From the NCBI RefSeq assembly GCF_020805785.1, contig NZ_JAJGZV010000005.1, forward strand, positions 62,001 through 126,000: DNA of 64,000 nt, in the 5' to 3' direction. Source of the stretch: Flavobacterium chungbukense. GTDB lineage: Bacteria > Bacteroidota > Bacteroidia > Flavobacteriales > Flavobacteriaceae. Under the pieces are notes generated by a model. The model made no database searches, was not told the DNA's origin, and saw only the letters and a program-made list of their open reading frames with translations. The position numbers and the translations under genes were made by a program. This document shows, in pieces, positions 1-7,561 of the stretch (its first letter is position 1; the number at the start of each line of letters is the position of its first letter).

Positions 1-660
1 CCTTGGTATGATGGACAAACGGTTTTAGAACATTTAGAAGGATTACATGCTTCTGATGTTTTTGAAGCAGGAAAAGCACGTTTCCCAGTTCAAACCGTAA
101 TTCGTCCAAAAACAGAAGAATACCACGATTTTAGAGGTTATGCTGGAAAATTATACGGAAACTCAATCAAAGTTGGAGATGCTGTAACGGTTCTTCCTTC
201 TTTAACAGAATCAAAAGTATCAAAAATTCACTTTTTCGATAAAACATTTGACGAAGCCGTTGCAGGTTCGTCAATCACAATCGAATTAGAAAATGATATC
301 AATGTAACGAGAGGTGATATGATTGTAAAATCATCAGAACTTCCAAAAATTGAAAAAGAAATCACAACAACAGTTTGTTGGATGGACAGCAAGAAATTGG
401 TTGCAGGAACAAAATACATTGTACAGCACAATACAAATTCAGTTTTAGCAAAAGTAGAAAGTATCAAAAATACCATCTCAACAGACTATTCTGGAACAAA
501 AGAAGCTTCACAATTAGCAATCAACGAAATCGGAGAAGTAAGCATCAAATTAAGCAAGCCTTTATATTTTGACGCTTACAACGAAAACAAATCAAACGGA
601 GCTTTTATCTTAATTGATACAGCAACAAACACAACAGCAGGAGTAGGATTCATCAGATAG
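1..660 (+). CDS. cysN: sulfate adenylyltransferase subunit 1 (3' part)
   Basis: The frame is open from the first base, so the gene begins outside the window; 219 residues and the stop are visible. CysN is the GTPase subunit of ATP sulfurylase, which with CysD turns sulfate and ATP into adenosine 5'-phosphosulfate in the cytoplasm. The GTP-binding domain is missing here. What remains matches the elongation-factor-like beta-barrel part of the family: a PVQTVIRP segment, then FRGYAGKLYGNSIKVGD, then a GDMIV segment before the last barrel and a short C-terminus ending GVGFIR. It is followed by a sulfite reductase and siroheme synthesis genes, which agrees with an assimilatory sulfate operon. A role as NodQ-like CysNC is not supported because no APS-kinase domain follows. 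Confidence 0.88.
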   Translation, partial: PWYDGQTVLEHLEGLHASDVFEAGKARFPVQTVIRPKTEEYHDFRGYAGKLYGNSIKVGDAVTVLPSLTESKVSKIHFFDKTFDEAVAGSSITIELENDINVTRGDMIVKSSELPKIEKEITTTVCWMDSKKLVAGTKYIVQHNTNSVLAKVESIKNTISTDYSGTKEASQLAINEIGEVSIKLSKPLYFDAYNENKSNGAFILIDTATNTTAGVGFIR

Positions 661-745
661 TTGATGGTTTTTAGTTGATAGTTGATGGTTTTTTAGAGCC
701 AACAACCAACAACAAGCAACCGACAACCAAAAACTCAAAAGAGAA
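661..745. repeat. GTTGATGG/CCAACAACC dispersed repeat in operon gap
   Basis: The whole 85-bp gap consists of GTTGATGG-like units followed by CCAACAACC-like units, forming a loose inverted repeat that ends in an A-rich stretch just before the next ATG. Related sequence lies at 10933-11012, 11400-11442 and 38420-38510. Confidence 0.75.
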
Positions 746-2836
746 ATGGAAAGTTTTAGAACAGAAATAGAAAATCCGGTAGTTCAGAAGGAGATTATCG
801 AATTAGAAAAAAAGATTCATTTATTCCGTGGAGGAAAAATTGATGATGAGCGTTTTCGTAGTCTTCGTTTAGCGCGTGGAATCTACGGGCAGCGTCAGGA
901 AGGTGTTCAAATGATTCGTATCAAATTGCCTTATGGTAAAGTTACCAGCGAGCAATTAGTGCGTATCACACAAGTTTCTGATGAATATTCTACGGGGCGT
1001 TTGCACATTACGACACGTCAGGATATCCAGATTCACTATGTGAGCTTAGACAGAACACCAGAACTTTGGGCAGATTTGGCTAAAGACGATATCACGCTTC
1101 GTGAAGCTTGTGGAAACACAGTAAGAAATATAACAGGAAGCGAGTTGGCTGGAGTTGACGTAAACGAACCATTTGATGTTTCGCCTTATGCACACGGACT
1201 TTTTCAATATTTGTTAAGAAACCCAATCTGTCAGGAAATGGGACGTAAATTCAAAATTTCGTTCTCGTCTTCAGATGAAGATACGGCGTTAAGTTATTTA
1301 CACGATTTAGGATTTATTCCGAAAATTAAAGACGGACAAAAAGGTTTCAAAATCATGTTTGGTGGAGGTTTAGGATCTCAACCAGCACATGCGGAATTAC
1401 TTTCAGAATTCGTTCCGGTAAATGAAATCATTCCAACAGCAGAAGGAATCATCCGTATTTTCGATAGATACGGAGAACGTGCAAAAAGAATGAAAGCACG
1501 TATGAAATTCTTAATCAAAGAAATGGGGAAAGATGCTTTCCTTGATTTGGTTGAAAAAGAGAAAAAAGCCATCGCTTTTGAAACATACGAAATTGATACA
1601 ACTGCTTTTGACGGACCAATTCCAGAACCATTATTAGAAGTTCCGCAAGTTACAATCGAAGATACTGCAGCTTATGAAGCTTGGAAAAAATCGAATGTAA
1701 TCAAACAGAAACAAGACGGTTATTATGCTATCGGGATCAAAGTTTTATTAGGTGATTTTTATACTGATAAAGCTCGATTATTAGCCGATTTAATTAAAAA
1801 TTACGGAGCAAATGAATTACGTTTTTCATTGCGTCAAAATATTGTAATACGTCACATAAAAGAAGAGAATTTACCTTTCTTTTATCAAGAATTAGCGAAG
1901 TTGGATTTTGTTCAATTAGGATATAATTCAGTTGGAGATATTACGGCATGTCCAGGTACAGATACTTGTAATTTAGGAATTGCAAGCAGTACAGGTATTG
2001 CAGAAGAATTAGAAAGAGTTTTAACGGCAGAATATCCTCAGTATTTAAACAACCGCGAAATCGAAATTAAAATTTCAGGTTGTATGAATGCCTGCGGACA
2101 GCACAATATGTCTGCAATTGGATTTCAAGGTATGTCTATCAACTCAGGAAAACTAGTTGCTCCAGCATTGCAGGTTTTATTAGGTGGAGGAAGATTAGGA
2201 AACGGAGCGGGACGTTTTGCTGATAAAGTAATTAAAATTCCAAGCCGTAGAGGACCAGATGCTTTGCGTACCATCTTAAATGATTTTGATGCGAATGCAA
2301 ACGGAGAAAAATTCCTAAACTATTACGATCTGAAAGGAGAAAAATATTTCTACGAAATCTTAAAACCTTTCGCAGATGTAACCAATTTAACAGAAGCTGA
2401 TTTTGTAGATTGGGGTAATGCTGACAATTATGTAAAAGCAGTTGGAGTTGGAGAATGCGCGGGAGTTGTGATTGATTTAGTAGCGACATTATTGTTTGAG
2501 GCAAAAGAAAAATTGTTTTTAGCTCAAGAATCTTTCGATGAGAAAAAATGGTCAGATGCTATTTACCATGCTTACGCAGGATTTGTAAATGGAGCAAAAG
2601 CATTGTTATTGTCAGAAAACCAAAAAACAAATCACCACGCAGGAATTGTAGATTTGTTTGATACTGTTTTTGTTGAAAATAATAAAATTGAATTAAACTC
2701 AACTTTTAAAGACTTGGTTTACCAAATCAATAAAAATGAACCATCAGAAGCTTTCGCTAAAGATTATATTGCTCAGGCAGTAGTTTTCTTTGATAAAATC
2801 GAAACTTTCAGAGCTCAGGAATTAGAAAATGCTTAA
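746..2836 (+). CDS. siroheme-dependent sulfite reductase with C-terminal HEPN-like domain
   Basis: This 696-residue protein should reduce sulfite to sulfide using siroheme and a [4Fe-4S] cluster. The cluster ligands are visible: C402 and C408 in ACPGTDTCN, then C446 and C450 in SGCMNACGQHN. Two half-repeats, each with a ferredoxin-reductase-like segment, fill residues 1-560, the layout of the ferredoxin-type NirA/Sir family. After about residue 571 comes an extra tail of about 125 residues with helices of the type AIYHAYAGFVNGAKALLL and TNHHAGIVDLF, which resemble UPF0332-type HEPN domains. Nitrite reduction cannot be excluded from sequence alone, but the neighbours (cysN, cobA, a siroheme synthase) favour sulfite. 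The next gene overlaps its 3' end by 8 bp, implying translational coupling. Confidence 0.9.
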   Translation: MESFRTEIENPVVQKEIIELEKKIHLFRGGKIDDERFRSLRLARGIYGQRQEGVQMIRIKLPYGKVTSEQLVRITQVSDEYSTGRLHITTRQDIQIHYVSLDRTPELWADLAKDDITLREACGNTVRNITGSELAGVDVNEPFDVSPYAHGLFQYLLRNPICQEMGRKFKISFSSSDEDTALSYLHDLGFIPKIKDGQKGFKIMFGGGLGSQPAHAELLSEFVPVNEIIPTAEGIIRIFDRYGERAKRMKARMKFLIKEMGKDAFLDLVEKEKKAIAFETYEIDTTAFDGPIPEPLLEVPQVTIEDTAAYEAWKKSNVIKQKQDGYYAIGIKVLLGDFYTDKARLLADLIKNYGANELRFSLRQNIVIRHIKEENLPFFYQELAKLDFVQLGYNSVGDITACPGTDTCNLGIASSTGIAEELERVLTAEYPQYLNNREIEIKISGCMNACGQHNMSAIGFQGMSINSGKLVAPALQVLLGGGRLGNGAGRFADKVIKIPSRRGPDALRTILNDFDANANGEKFLNYYDLKGEKYFYEILKPFADVTNLTEADFVDWGNADNYVKAVGVGECAGVVIDLVATLLFEAKEKLFLAQESFDEKKWSDAIYHAYAGFVNGAKALLLSENQKTNHHAGIVDLFDTVFVENNKIELNSTFKDLVYQINKNEPSEAFAKDYIAQAVVFFDKIETFRAQELENA

Positions 2837-3602
2837 TATAAAACCCAAAATAACTTTAGTCGGTGCAGGTCCGGGCGATCCTGATTTACTTACGCTGAAA
2901 GCTGTAAAGGCATTGGCTGAAGCTAATGTGGTTTTGTACGACGCTTTGGCCAATGAAGAAATTCTAGATTATGCGCCTAAAAATGCTATTCGAATTTTTG
3001 TTGGAAAGAGAATCGGAAATCATGCTTACACGCAAGATCAAATCAATCAATTGATTGTGGATAATGCTTTAACTTACGGACACGTAGTTCGATTAAAAGG
3101 TGGAGATCCGTTTATTTTTGGAAGAGGAAGCGAAGAAGTGGAATTTGCAGAAAGTTTCGGAATTGAAACGATTGTAGTTCCTGGAATTTCATCAGTAGTT
3201 GCCGTTCCTGCAAGTCAGGGAATTTCGATTACAAAAAGAGGCGTTTCAGAAAGCTTTTGGGCGATTACTGGAACAACATCCGATAGAAAATTATCTTCAG
3301 ATATAGCTTTGGCCGCGCAATCTTCTGCAACGGTTGTAATCTTGATGGGAATGCACAAATTGCCTCAAATAATCGATTTGTTTCAAAAGGAGGATAAAGG
3401 AAATTTACCCGTTGCCATCATTCAAAATGGAACAACAGCAGAAGAAAAAGTAGGAGTTGGAACAGTAGATTCAATTTTAGAAGTTGTAAAACAAAAAGAA
3501 TTAGGTTCTCCAGCCATTATTGTTCTTGGAGAAGTTGTAAGAGAAAGCAATAAATTAAAAGGATTTTACGAAGAATTTCTATCGAAAGAAGTTTCAAGAT
3601 AA
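2829..3602 (+). CDS. cobA: uroporphyrinogen-III C-methyltransferase
   Basis: The enzyme uses S-adenosylmethionine to methylate uroporphyrinogen III at C2 and C7, giving precorrin-2, the first committed step to siroheme. At 257 residues it is the usual length of a stand-alone SUMT. Visible family motifs are VGAGPGDPDLLTLKA at residues 10-24, VRLKGGDPFIFGRGSEE and VPGISSVVAVPA. The ATG lies inside the last codons of the sulfite reductase gene, so the two are probably translated together; the product supplies the siroheme that the reductase needs. No fused CysG dehydrogenase domain is present: that function is in the separate gene at 3855. Confidence 0.94.
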   Translation: MLNIKPKITLVGAGPGDPDLLTLKAVKALAEANVVLYDALANEEILDYAPKNAIRIFVGKRIGNHAYTQDQINQLIVDNALTYGHVVRLKGGDPFIFGRGSEEVEFAESFGIETIVVPGISSVVAVPASQGISITKRGVSESFWAITGTTSDRKLSSDIALAAQSSATVVILMGMHKLPQIIDLFQKEDKGNLPVAIIQNGTTAEEKVGVGTVDSILEVVKQKELGSPAIIVLGEVVRESNKLKGFYEEFLSKEVSR

Positions 3603-3854
3603 AGTTCCAAAGGAACGATTCGTATTGTAGGGTCGGGTTTTAACCCGATGTACGTATAGGAATGACGTTGGATTTAACCGTTCCGAAGGAACGACTCATA
3701 TTGTAGCGCTGGATTTTAATCCAAAGAATCAAAAGATTGGAAAACATAGCCCAAGGTTTCAACCCTGGGAACGCATAGTATATAAAATCGGATTTTAATC
3801 TGATGAATATTGTAACGTCAGAATTCATTAATTTCGACGAAACAAAAAATTAAA
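3603..3854. repeat. two copies of a GTTCC-AAGGAAC repeat and a CCC-GGTTTCAACC palindrome
   Basis: Two related units start at about 3604 and 3681. Each has a GTTCC(A/G)AAGGAACG head, then TATTGTAG, then a short hairpin (GGGTTTTAACCC in the first, GGATTTTAATCC in the second). A third hairpin, AGGTTTCAACCCT at about 3753, is related to those at 5690 and 5778. A last one, CGGATTTTAATCTG, lies near 3788. No gene or clear terminator was seen in the gap. Confidence 0.7.
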
Positions 3855-4436
3855 ATGGAACAGAACGAATTATACCCAATATTTTTAAAACTTCACAATC
3901 TGAATGTTTTAATTGTGGGCGGAGGAAATGTTGGATTAGAAAAACTTTCTTTTTTGCTAAAGTCAAGTCCAAATGCAAATGTCGAGGTTGTGGCGCCGGA
4001 TTTTCATTTGAATATTAAAGTTTTAGCCGAAAAACATCCTTCAGTTAAATTGACGGAAAAGAAGTTTAAAAAGAAAATGCTCAAAAAACGTCACATGGTA
4101 ATTGCCTGTACAGACGATTTGAAAGTAAATAAAAAAGTATACGATTTAGCAAGAAAGCGTTATCTGATTTGCAATATAGCAGATACACCAGATTTATGTG
4201 ATTATTATTTAGGCGGAATCGTAACAAAAGGAAATGTAAAAATTGCCATTTCAACCAACGGAAAATCACCAACAACAGCCAAAAGGCTTCGGGAGTTTTT
4301 TGAAGAAGTAATTCCTGAGGATATCAACCAAATGGTTGAGAATCTTAACGAATATCGAAAAACCTTAAAAGGCAATTTTGAAGAAAAGGTTAAACGAATG
4401 AATGAGATAACCGATTCATTGAAAAATAAAGAGTAA
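3855..4436 (+). CDS. precorrin-2 dehydrogenase / sirohydrochlorin ferrochelatase (CysG N-terminal or Met8 type)
   Basis: This 193-residue protein fits the family that oxidises precorrin-2 to sirohydrochlorin with NAD and then inserts iron to give siroheme. The N-terminus carries a Rossmann dinucleotide loop, LIVGGGNVGLEK at residues 19-30. Later come ACTDDLKVNKKVY and the family segment VKIAISTNGKSPTTAKRLRE, with a helical C-terminal dimerisation part. It completes, with the methyltransferase at 2829, the siroheme route that in Escherichia coli is one fused CysG protein. It is separated from cobA by 252 bp of repeats, so it may be less tightly coupled than the gene pair upstream. Confidence 0.88.
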   Translation: MEQNELYPIFLKLHNLNVLIVGGGNVGLEKLSFLLKSSPNANVEVVAPDFHLNIKVLAEKHPSVKLTEKKFKKKMLKKRHMVIACTDDLKVNKKVYDLARKRYLICNIADTPDLCDYYLGGIVTKGNVKIAISTNGKSPTTAKRLREFFEEVIPEDINQMVENLNEYRKTLKGNFEEKVKRMNEITDSLKNKE

Positions 4437-4534
4437 AAAAGTTTCGTAAAAGAAATAAATGACAAAAATCATTGAAAGTACAAGGATTTATTTGTTTCTT
4501 TGCGTTATTAAGAATGATTATAAACAACACCATA

Positions 4535-5587
4535 ATGATTAAAACAGATATACTTATAATTGGAGCAGGACCAACAGGTTTATTTGCCGTATTCGAGGCA
4601 GGATTATTAAAATTGAAATGCCACATCTTAGATGCTTTACCACAGCCAGGCGGACAGCTTTCAGAATTATATCCAAAAAAGCCAATTTATGATATTCCTG
4701 GATTTCCAGAAGTTTTAGCCGGAGACCTTGTAGACGGACTAATGGAGCAAATTAAACAATTTGAGCCAGGTTTTACTTTAGGAGAGCGTGCAGAAACTAT
4801 CGATAAACAAGAAGACGGAACATTCATTGTAACTTCAAATAAAGGAACTAAATTTCACGCGCCAGTTATTGCAATCGCTGGAGGTTTAGGAAGTTTTGAG
4901 CCTCGTAAACCACTTATAGAAGATATCGAGTTTTATGAAGATAAAGGAGTAAAATATTTCATCAAAAATCCTGAGAAATTCAGAGATAAAAGAGTTGTAA
5001 TTGCAGGAGGAGGAGATTCAGCATTAGACTGGTCAATTTTTTTAGCAAACGTAGCTTCAGAAGTAACTTTAATTCACAGAAGAAACGAATTTAGAGGTGC
5101 TTTAGATTCTGTAGAAAAAGTACAGGAATTAAAATCAGCTGGAAAAATCAAATTAGTTACTCCAGCAGAGGTTATAGGAATCAACGGTGCTGAACACGTT
5201 GAATCATTAGATATCGAAGAAAACGGAGCACACCGTAAAATCGAATGTGACTATTTCATTCCACTTTTCGGATTAACACCAAAATTAGGTCCAATTGGAG
5301 ATTGGGGACTAGAAATCGAGAAAAACGCGATTAAAGTAAACAATGCATTAGATTACCAAACTAACATTCCGGGAATCTTTGCTATTGGAGATATCAATAC
5401 TTACCCAGGAAAATTAAAATTAATCCTTTGCGGTTTCCACGAAGCGACTTTAATGTGCCAAGCTGCATACGGAATCATCAATCCAGGTAAAAAATACGTA
5501 TTGAAATATACAACAGTTTCAGGAGTAGACGGTTTCGACGGAACTCGTAAAGAAGCGCCAAAAGCGGTTGTGAAAGCGATTGTTTAA
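4535..5587 (+). CDS. ferredoxin--NADP reductase, thioredoxin-reductase-like
   Basis: The 350-residue flavoprotein has an FAD-binding loop, IIGAGPTGLFAVFEAG, and a NAD(P)H-binding loop, IAGGGDSALDWSIFL. The late segment AIGDINTYPGKLKLILCGFHEA is typical of TrxR-like ferredoxin-NADP reductases. There is no CxxC redox pair, so it is not a thioredoxin reductase. It would pass electrons from NADPH to ferredoxin, plausibly for the sulfite reductase upstream; that link is inferred from position. I chose the ATG at 4535 (MIKTDILIIGAG) over the TTG at 4472 because the extra 21 residues are not family-like and the FAD loop would sit too far from the N-terminus. A strong hairpin terminator follows at 5633. 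Confidence 0.86.
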   Translation: MIKTDILIIGAGPTGLFAVFEAGLLKLKCHILDALPQPGGQLSELYPKKPIYDIPGFPEVLAGDLVDGLMEQIKQFEPGFTLGERAETIDKQEDGTFIVTSNKGTKFHAPVIAIAGGLGSFEPRKPLIEDIEFYEDKGVKYFIKNPEKFRDKRVVIAGGGDSALDWSIFLANVASEVTLIHRRNEFRGALDSVEKVQELKSAGKIKLVTPAEVIGINGAEHVESLDIEENGAHRKIECDYFIPLFGLTPKLGPIGDWGLEIEKNAIKVNNALDYQTNIPGIFAIGDINTYPGKLKLILCGFHEATLMCQAAYGIINPGKKYVLKYTTVSGVDGFDGTRKEAPKAVVKAIV

Positions 5588-5589
5588 GT

Positions 5590-5622
5590 TGCTAAGATTC
5601 TTAGTTTCTAAGACACTAAGAT
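5590..5622. repeat. CTTAG-type degenerate repeat
   Basis: CTAAGATTCTTAG and TCTAAGACACTAAG units follow the ferredoxin reductase stop directly. Related CTTAG-rich tracts lie at 5992-6034, 8208-8252 and 44184-44215. Confidence 0.6.
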
Positions 5623-5632
5623 TTTATATATG

Positions 5633-5667
5633 AAGCTCAAACTTTAAAAAAGTTTGAGCTTTTTTTT
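5633..5667 (+). terminator. intrinsic terminator after ferredoxin reductase gene
   Basis: AAGCTCAAACTTT pairs with AAAGTTTGAGCTT across a short A loop and is followed by a T run ending at 5667. It should end the sulfate and siroheme operon. Confidence 0.88.
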
Positions 5668-5679
5668 ATAAAACATATT

Positions 5680-5810
5680 CAAACATAGCCAGTGGTTTCA
5701 ACCACTGGAACACAACGTATAGACACAACGCACAATCAATTTACATGATAACAAAACAAAACGGATTATCACAATACGTTTCCCGTGGTTGAAACCACGG
5801 GCTATATTAG
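5680..5810. repeat. inverted pair of CCACTGG/CCGTGGTT palindromic repeats
   Basis: An outer inverted repeat joins ATAGCCAGTGGTTTCAACCA near 5685 to TGGTTGAAACCACGGGCTAT near 5786. Each arm is itself a hairpin (GTGGTTTCAACCAC type). The layout of paired small palindromes resembles REP-like elements; no RAYT-type transposase gene is in the window. Confidence 0.7.
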
Positions 5811-5831
5811 AAAAACAGGTTTAGCTTTTTT

Positions 5832-5976
5832 ATTATCCCAGAGGGATGACATATTTATAGAAAAGAAATTATTCGTTTGGGCAAGAGCTCCAGCGGAGCG
5901 AAATATATTTCGCTCCGCTGGAGCTCTTGTGTTGTGCTTGTCTTTTTTCTATAAATATTATGCTCCTCTGGAGCTA
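5832..5976. repeat. nested palindrome with perfect 48-bp core
   Basis: The core at 5882-5929 is a perfect 48-bp inverted repeat with no loop, starting CAAGAGCTCCAGCGGAGCG and mirrored from 5906. Outside it, a second, imperfect pair links CCCAGAGGGATGACATATTT near 5833 with AATATTATGCTCCTCTGG ending about 5972. A 74-residue open frame at 5785-6009 runs through it but looks like a by-product of the repeats. Confidence 0.8.
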
Positions 5977-5991
5977 AATCACGTAAAAGAT

Positions 5992-6034
5992 AAAACCTTA
6001 GAATCTTAGCATCTTAGTCCCTCAGAACCTTAGA
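5992..6034. repeat. CTTAG-type degenerate repeat before met promoter
   Basis: Units such as CCTTAGAATCTTAGCATCTTAG run up to the promoter at 6044. The same family ends four bases before the second methionine synthase gene at 8257. Confidence 0.6.
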
Positions 6035-6043
6035 AAAAAAACA

Positions 6044-6075
6044 TTTGCAAATCGAAACCCTATTTCATACCTTTG
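6044..6075 (+). promoter_or_regulatory. Bacteroidota-type promoter of the methionine operon
   Basis: TTTG at 6044-6047 and TACCTTTG at 6068-6075 are separated by 20 bp, matching the TTTG/N17-23/TANNTTTG consensus of primary-sigma promoters in this phylum. Transcription should begin near 6082, about 17 bases before the riboswitch. Confidence 0.82.
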
Positions 6076-6098
6076 CACTGTTCTTAAAATTATTGTCA

Positions 6099-6211
6099 GT
6101 TATCACGAAAGGCGGAGGGATAGACCCGATGAAACCTTAGCAACCCTTTATCATAAAGAAGGTGCTAAATTCTACTTTTATACAATATTTTTAGTATTCA
6201 AGATAGATAAC
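6099..6211 (+). promoter_or_regulatory. SAM-I (S-box) riboswitch
   Basis: The conserved core is present in order: GGCGGAGGGATAGACCCGAT, then GAAACCTTAGCAACC, then AAGGTGCTAAATTC, then AGATAGATAAC. P1 is closed by GTTATC (6099-6104) and GATAAC (6206-6211). It should bind S-adenosylmethionine and lower expression of the methionine synthase genes downstream. No classical terminator directly follows P1; a weak AAATAC/GTATTT hairpin at about 6214-6231 is the nearest candidate expression platform. Confidence 0.95.
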
Positions 6212-6310
6212 ACAAATACAAACTCGTATTTCTCAAAACTTTTCCAGACAACATACAATATACTGAAACAGATTCTGTATCAGGAGCGAATCATTGGCGC
6301 ATTTTTGCAG

Positions 6311-6398
6311 TCAGTAGTTCCCGCTTTTCGTTGCAATCATTTTGCTTTTTAAAGAAAAAAGCAAAATAATTTCCACTTCAATCGGGGCTAATGAGCCA
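6311..6398 (-). repeat. GAAGNGGAAAGC-type structured repeat, copy 1
   Basis: Read on the minus strand: left arm AGCCCCGATTGAAGTGGAAA, an inner hairpin with TTTTGC/GCAAAA arms, and right arm TTGCAACGAAAAGCGGGAAC. It shares this plan with copies at 8060, 21317 and 55395. It sits in the untranslated leader between the riboswitch and the first methionine synthase gene. Confidence 0.75.
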
Positions 6399-6441
6399 GC
6401 AATAGCGCACTTTTGGAATTAATGTGAATAAAAATGCGTAT

Positions 6442-6468
6442 CCTAACAGGTTTTCAAAACCTGTTAGG
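6442..6468. repeat. 27-bp palindrome
   Basis: CCTAACAGGTTTT and AAAACCTGTTAGG flank a single base. A partial relative, AGGTTTTAAAAACCT, lies at 8170-8185. Between this site and the metH ATG is a further tract, GCGCCTTAGCGTCTTTGCGG (about 6499-6519), that looks like another dispersed leader repeat. Confidence 0.65.
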
Positions 6469-6528
6469 TATGTTTTAAATAATAGAATAAAAAAGCTTGG
6501 CGCCTTAGCGTCTTTGCGGCAAAACGAC

Positions 6529-7533
6529 ATGGCAATAACAATTCAAGAAGCAATAAAAAAAAATATCCTAATCCTTGACGGAGCAATGGGAACAATGTTG
6601 CAACGCTATAATTTCTCAGAAGAAGATTTCAGAGGAGAGCGTTTCAAAGATTTTCCGCATCCTTTAAAAGGAAACAACGATTTACTATCCTTAACACAAC
6701 CGCAAGCGATCCGCGATGTTCATGCTGCTTATTACGAAGCTGGTGCAGATATCGTAGAAACCAATACATTCTCAGGAACGACAATCGGTATGGCCGATTA
6801 TCACATGGAAGATTTGGTTTACGAGTTAAATTATGAATCGGCAAAAATTGCAAGACAAGTAGCCGATGAGTTTACTGCAAAAAATCCAGAAAAACCACGT
6901 TTCGTAGCAGGTTCAATCGGACCGACAAACAGAACGGCAAGTATGTCACCAGACGTAAATGATCCAGGTTACAGAGCCGTTACGTTTGACGATTTGCGAA
7001 TTGCGTACAAACAACAAGCAGAGGCTTTAATGGATGGTGGTTGCGATTTGCTTTTAGTAGAAACAATTTTCGATACACTAAATGCTAAAGCGGCACTTTT
7101 TGCAATTGAAGAAGTAAAAGAAGAACGAAATCTAGATATCCCAATCATGGTTTCAGGAACGATTACAGATGCCTCTGGAAGAACACTTTCAGGACAAACT
7201 GTAGAAGCATTTTTGATTTCAGTTTCGCATATTCCGTTATTAAGCGTAGGTTTCAATTGCGCCCTTGGTGCCGATTTGTTGAAACCGTATTTAAAAACAT
7301 TAGCACATAATACAAGTTTTAATGTTTCAGCACATCCAAATGCAGGACTGCCAAATGCTTTCGGACAATATGATGAAACACCAGAACAGACACAAGCATT
7401 TATTAAAGAATATTTAGAAGACAATTTGATTAATATCATTGGAGGCTGTTGCGGAACAACTCCAGATCATATTCGATTGATGGCTGAGGTTGCGAAGGAT
7501 TATAAACCTAGAGTTGCGCCGGTTTTTGAATAA
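6529..7533 (+). CDS. metH: methionine synthase, homocysteine-binding part (split MetH N-terminal half)
   Basis: This 334-residue protein is the homocysteine S-methyltransferase barrel of cobalamin-dependent methionine synthase. The three zinc ligands are visible: C244 in GFNCALG and C307-C308 in GGCCGTTPDHI. The N-terminus carries ILDGAMGTMLQRY. It ends where the pterin domain would begin in a full MetH; the remaining domains are encoded at 8257. The ATG at 6529 gives the family N-terminus (MAITIQEAIKK); the GTG at 6424 would add 35 residues translated from a palindromic repeat and is rejected. The gene lies downstream of the SAM riboswitch, so SAM feedback is expected. A betaine- or S-methylmethionine-type methyltransferase is a weaker alternative, given the partner gene. 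Confidence 0.9.
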   Translation: MAITIQEAIKKNILILDGAMGTMLQRYNFSEEDFRGERFKDFPHPLKGNNDLLSLTQPQAIRDVHAAYYEAGADIVETNTFSGTTIGMADYHMEDLVYELNYESAKIARQVADEFTAKNPEKPRFVAGSIGPTNRTASMSPDVNDPGYRAVTFDDLRIAYKQQAEALMDGGCDLLLVETIFDTLNAKAALFAIEEVKEERNLDIPIMVSGTITDASGRTLSGQTVEAFLISVSHIPLLSVGFNCALGADLLKPYLKTLAHNTSFNVSAHPNAGLPNAFGQYDETPEQTQAFIKEYLEDNLINIIGGCCGTTPDHIRLMAEVAKDYKPRVAPVFE

Positions 7534-7561
7534 TTTAGAAAATTTTGTACAAATAAAAATT

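Noticed and set aside
2453..2836. HEPN tail as a toxin domain
   Set aside because: The RNase R-x4-6-H arginine is not evident and there is no antitoxin or nucleotidyltransferase neighbour.
4535..5587. Thioredoxin reductase call for the flavoprotein
   Set aside because: No CxxC redox pair lies between the FAD and NADPH domains; ferredoxin reductase fits better.
5785..6009. 74-residue open frame in the repeat cluster
   Set aside because: It reads through three palindromic repeats, has no family features, and its coding is explained by repeat sequence.
6252..6272. CTGAAACAGATTCTGTATCAG as riboswitch terminator
   Set aside because: The stem has almost no loop and no T run follows.
6424..6528. 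GTG start adding 35 residues to the first methionine synthase gene
   Set aside because: The extension is translated palindrome and leader repeat; the family N-terminus begins at the ATG at 6529.
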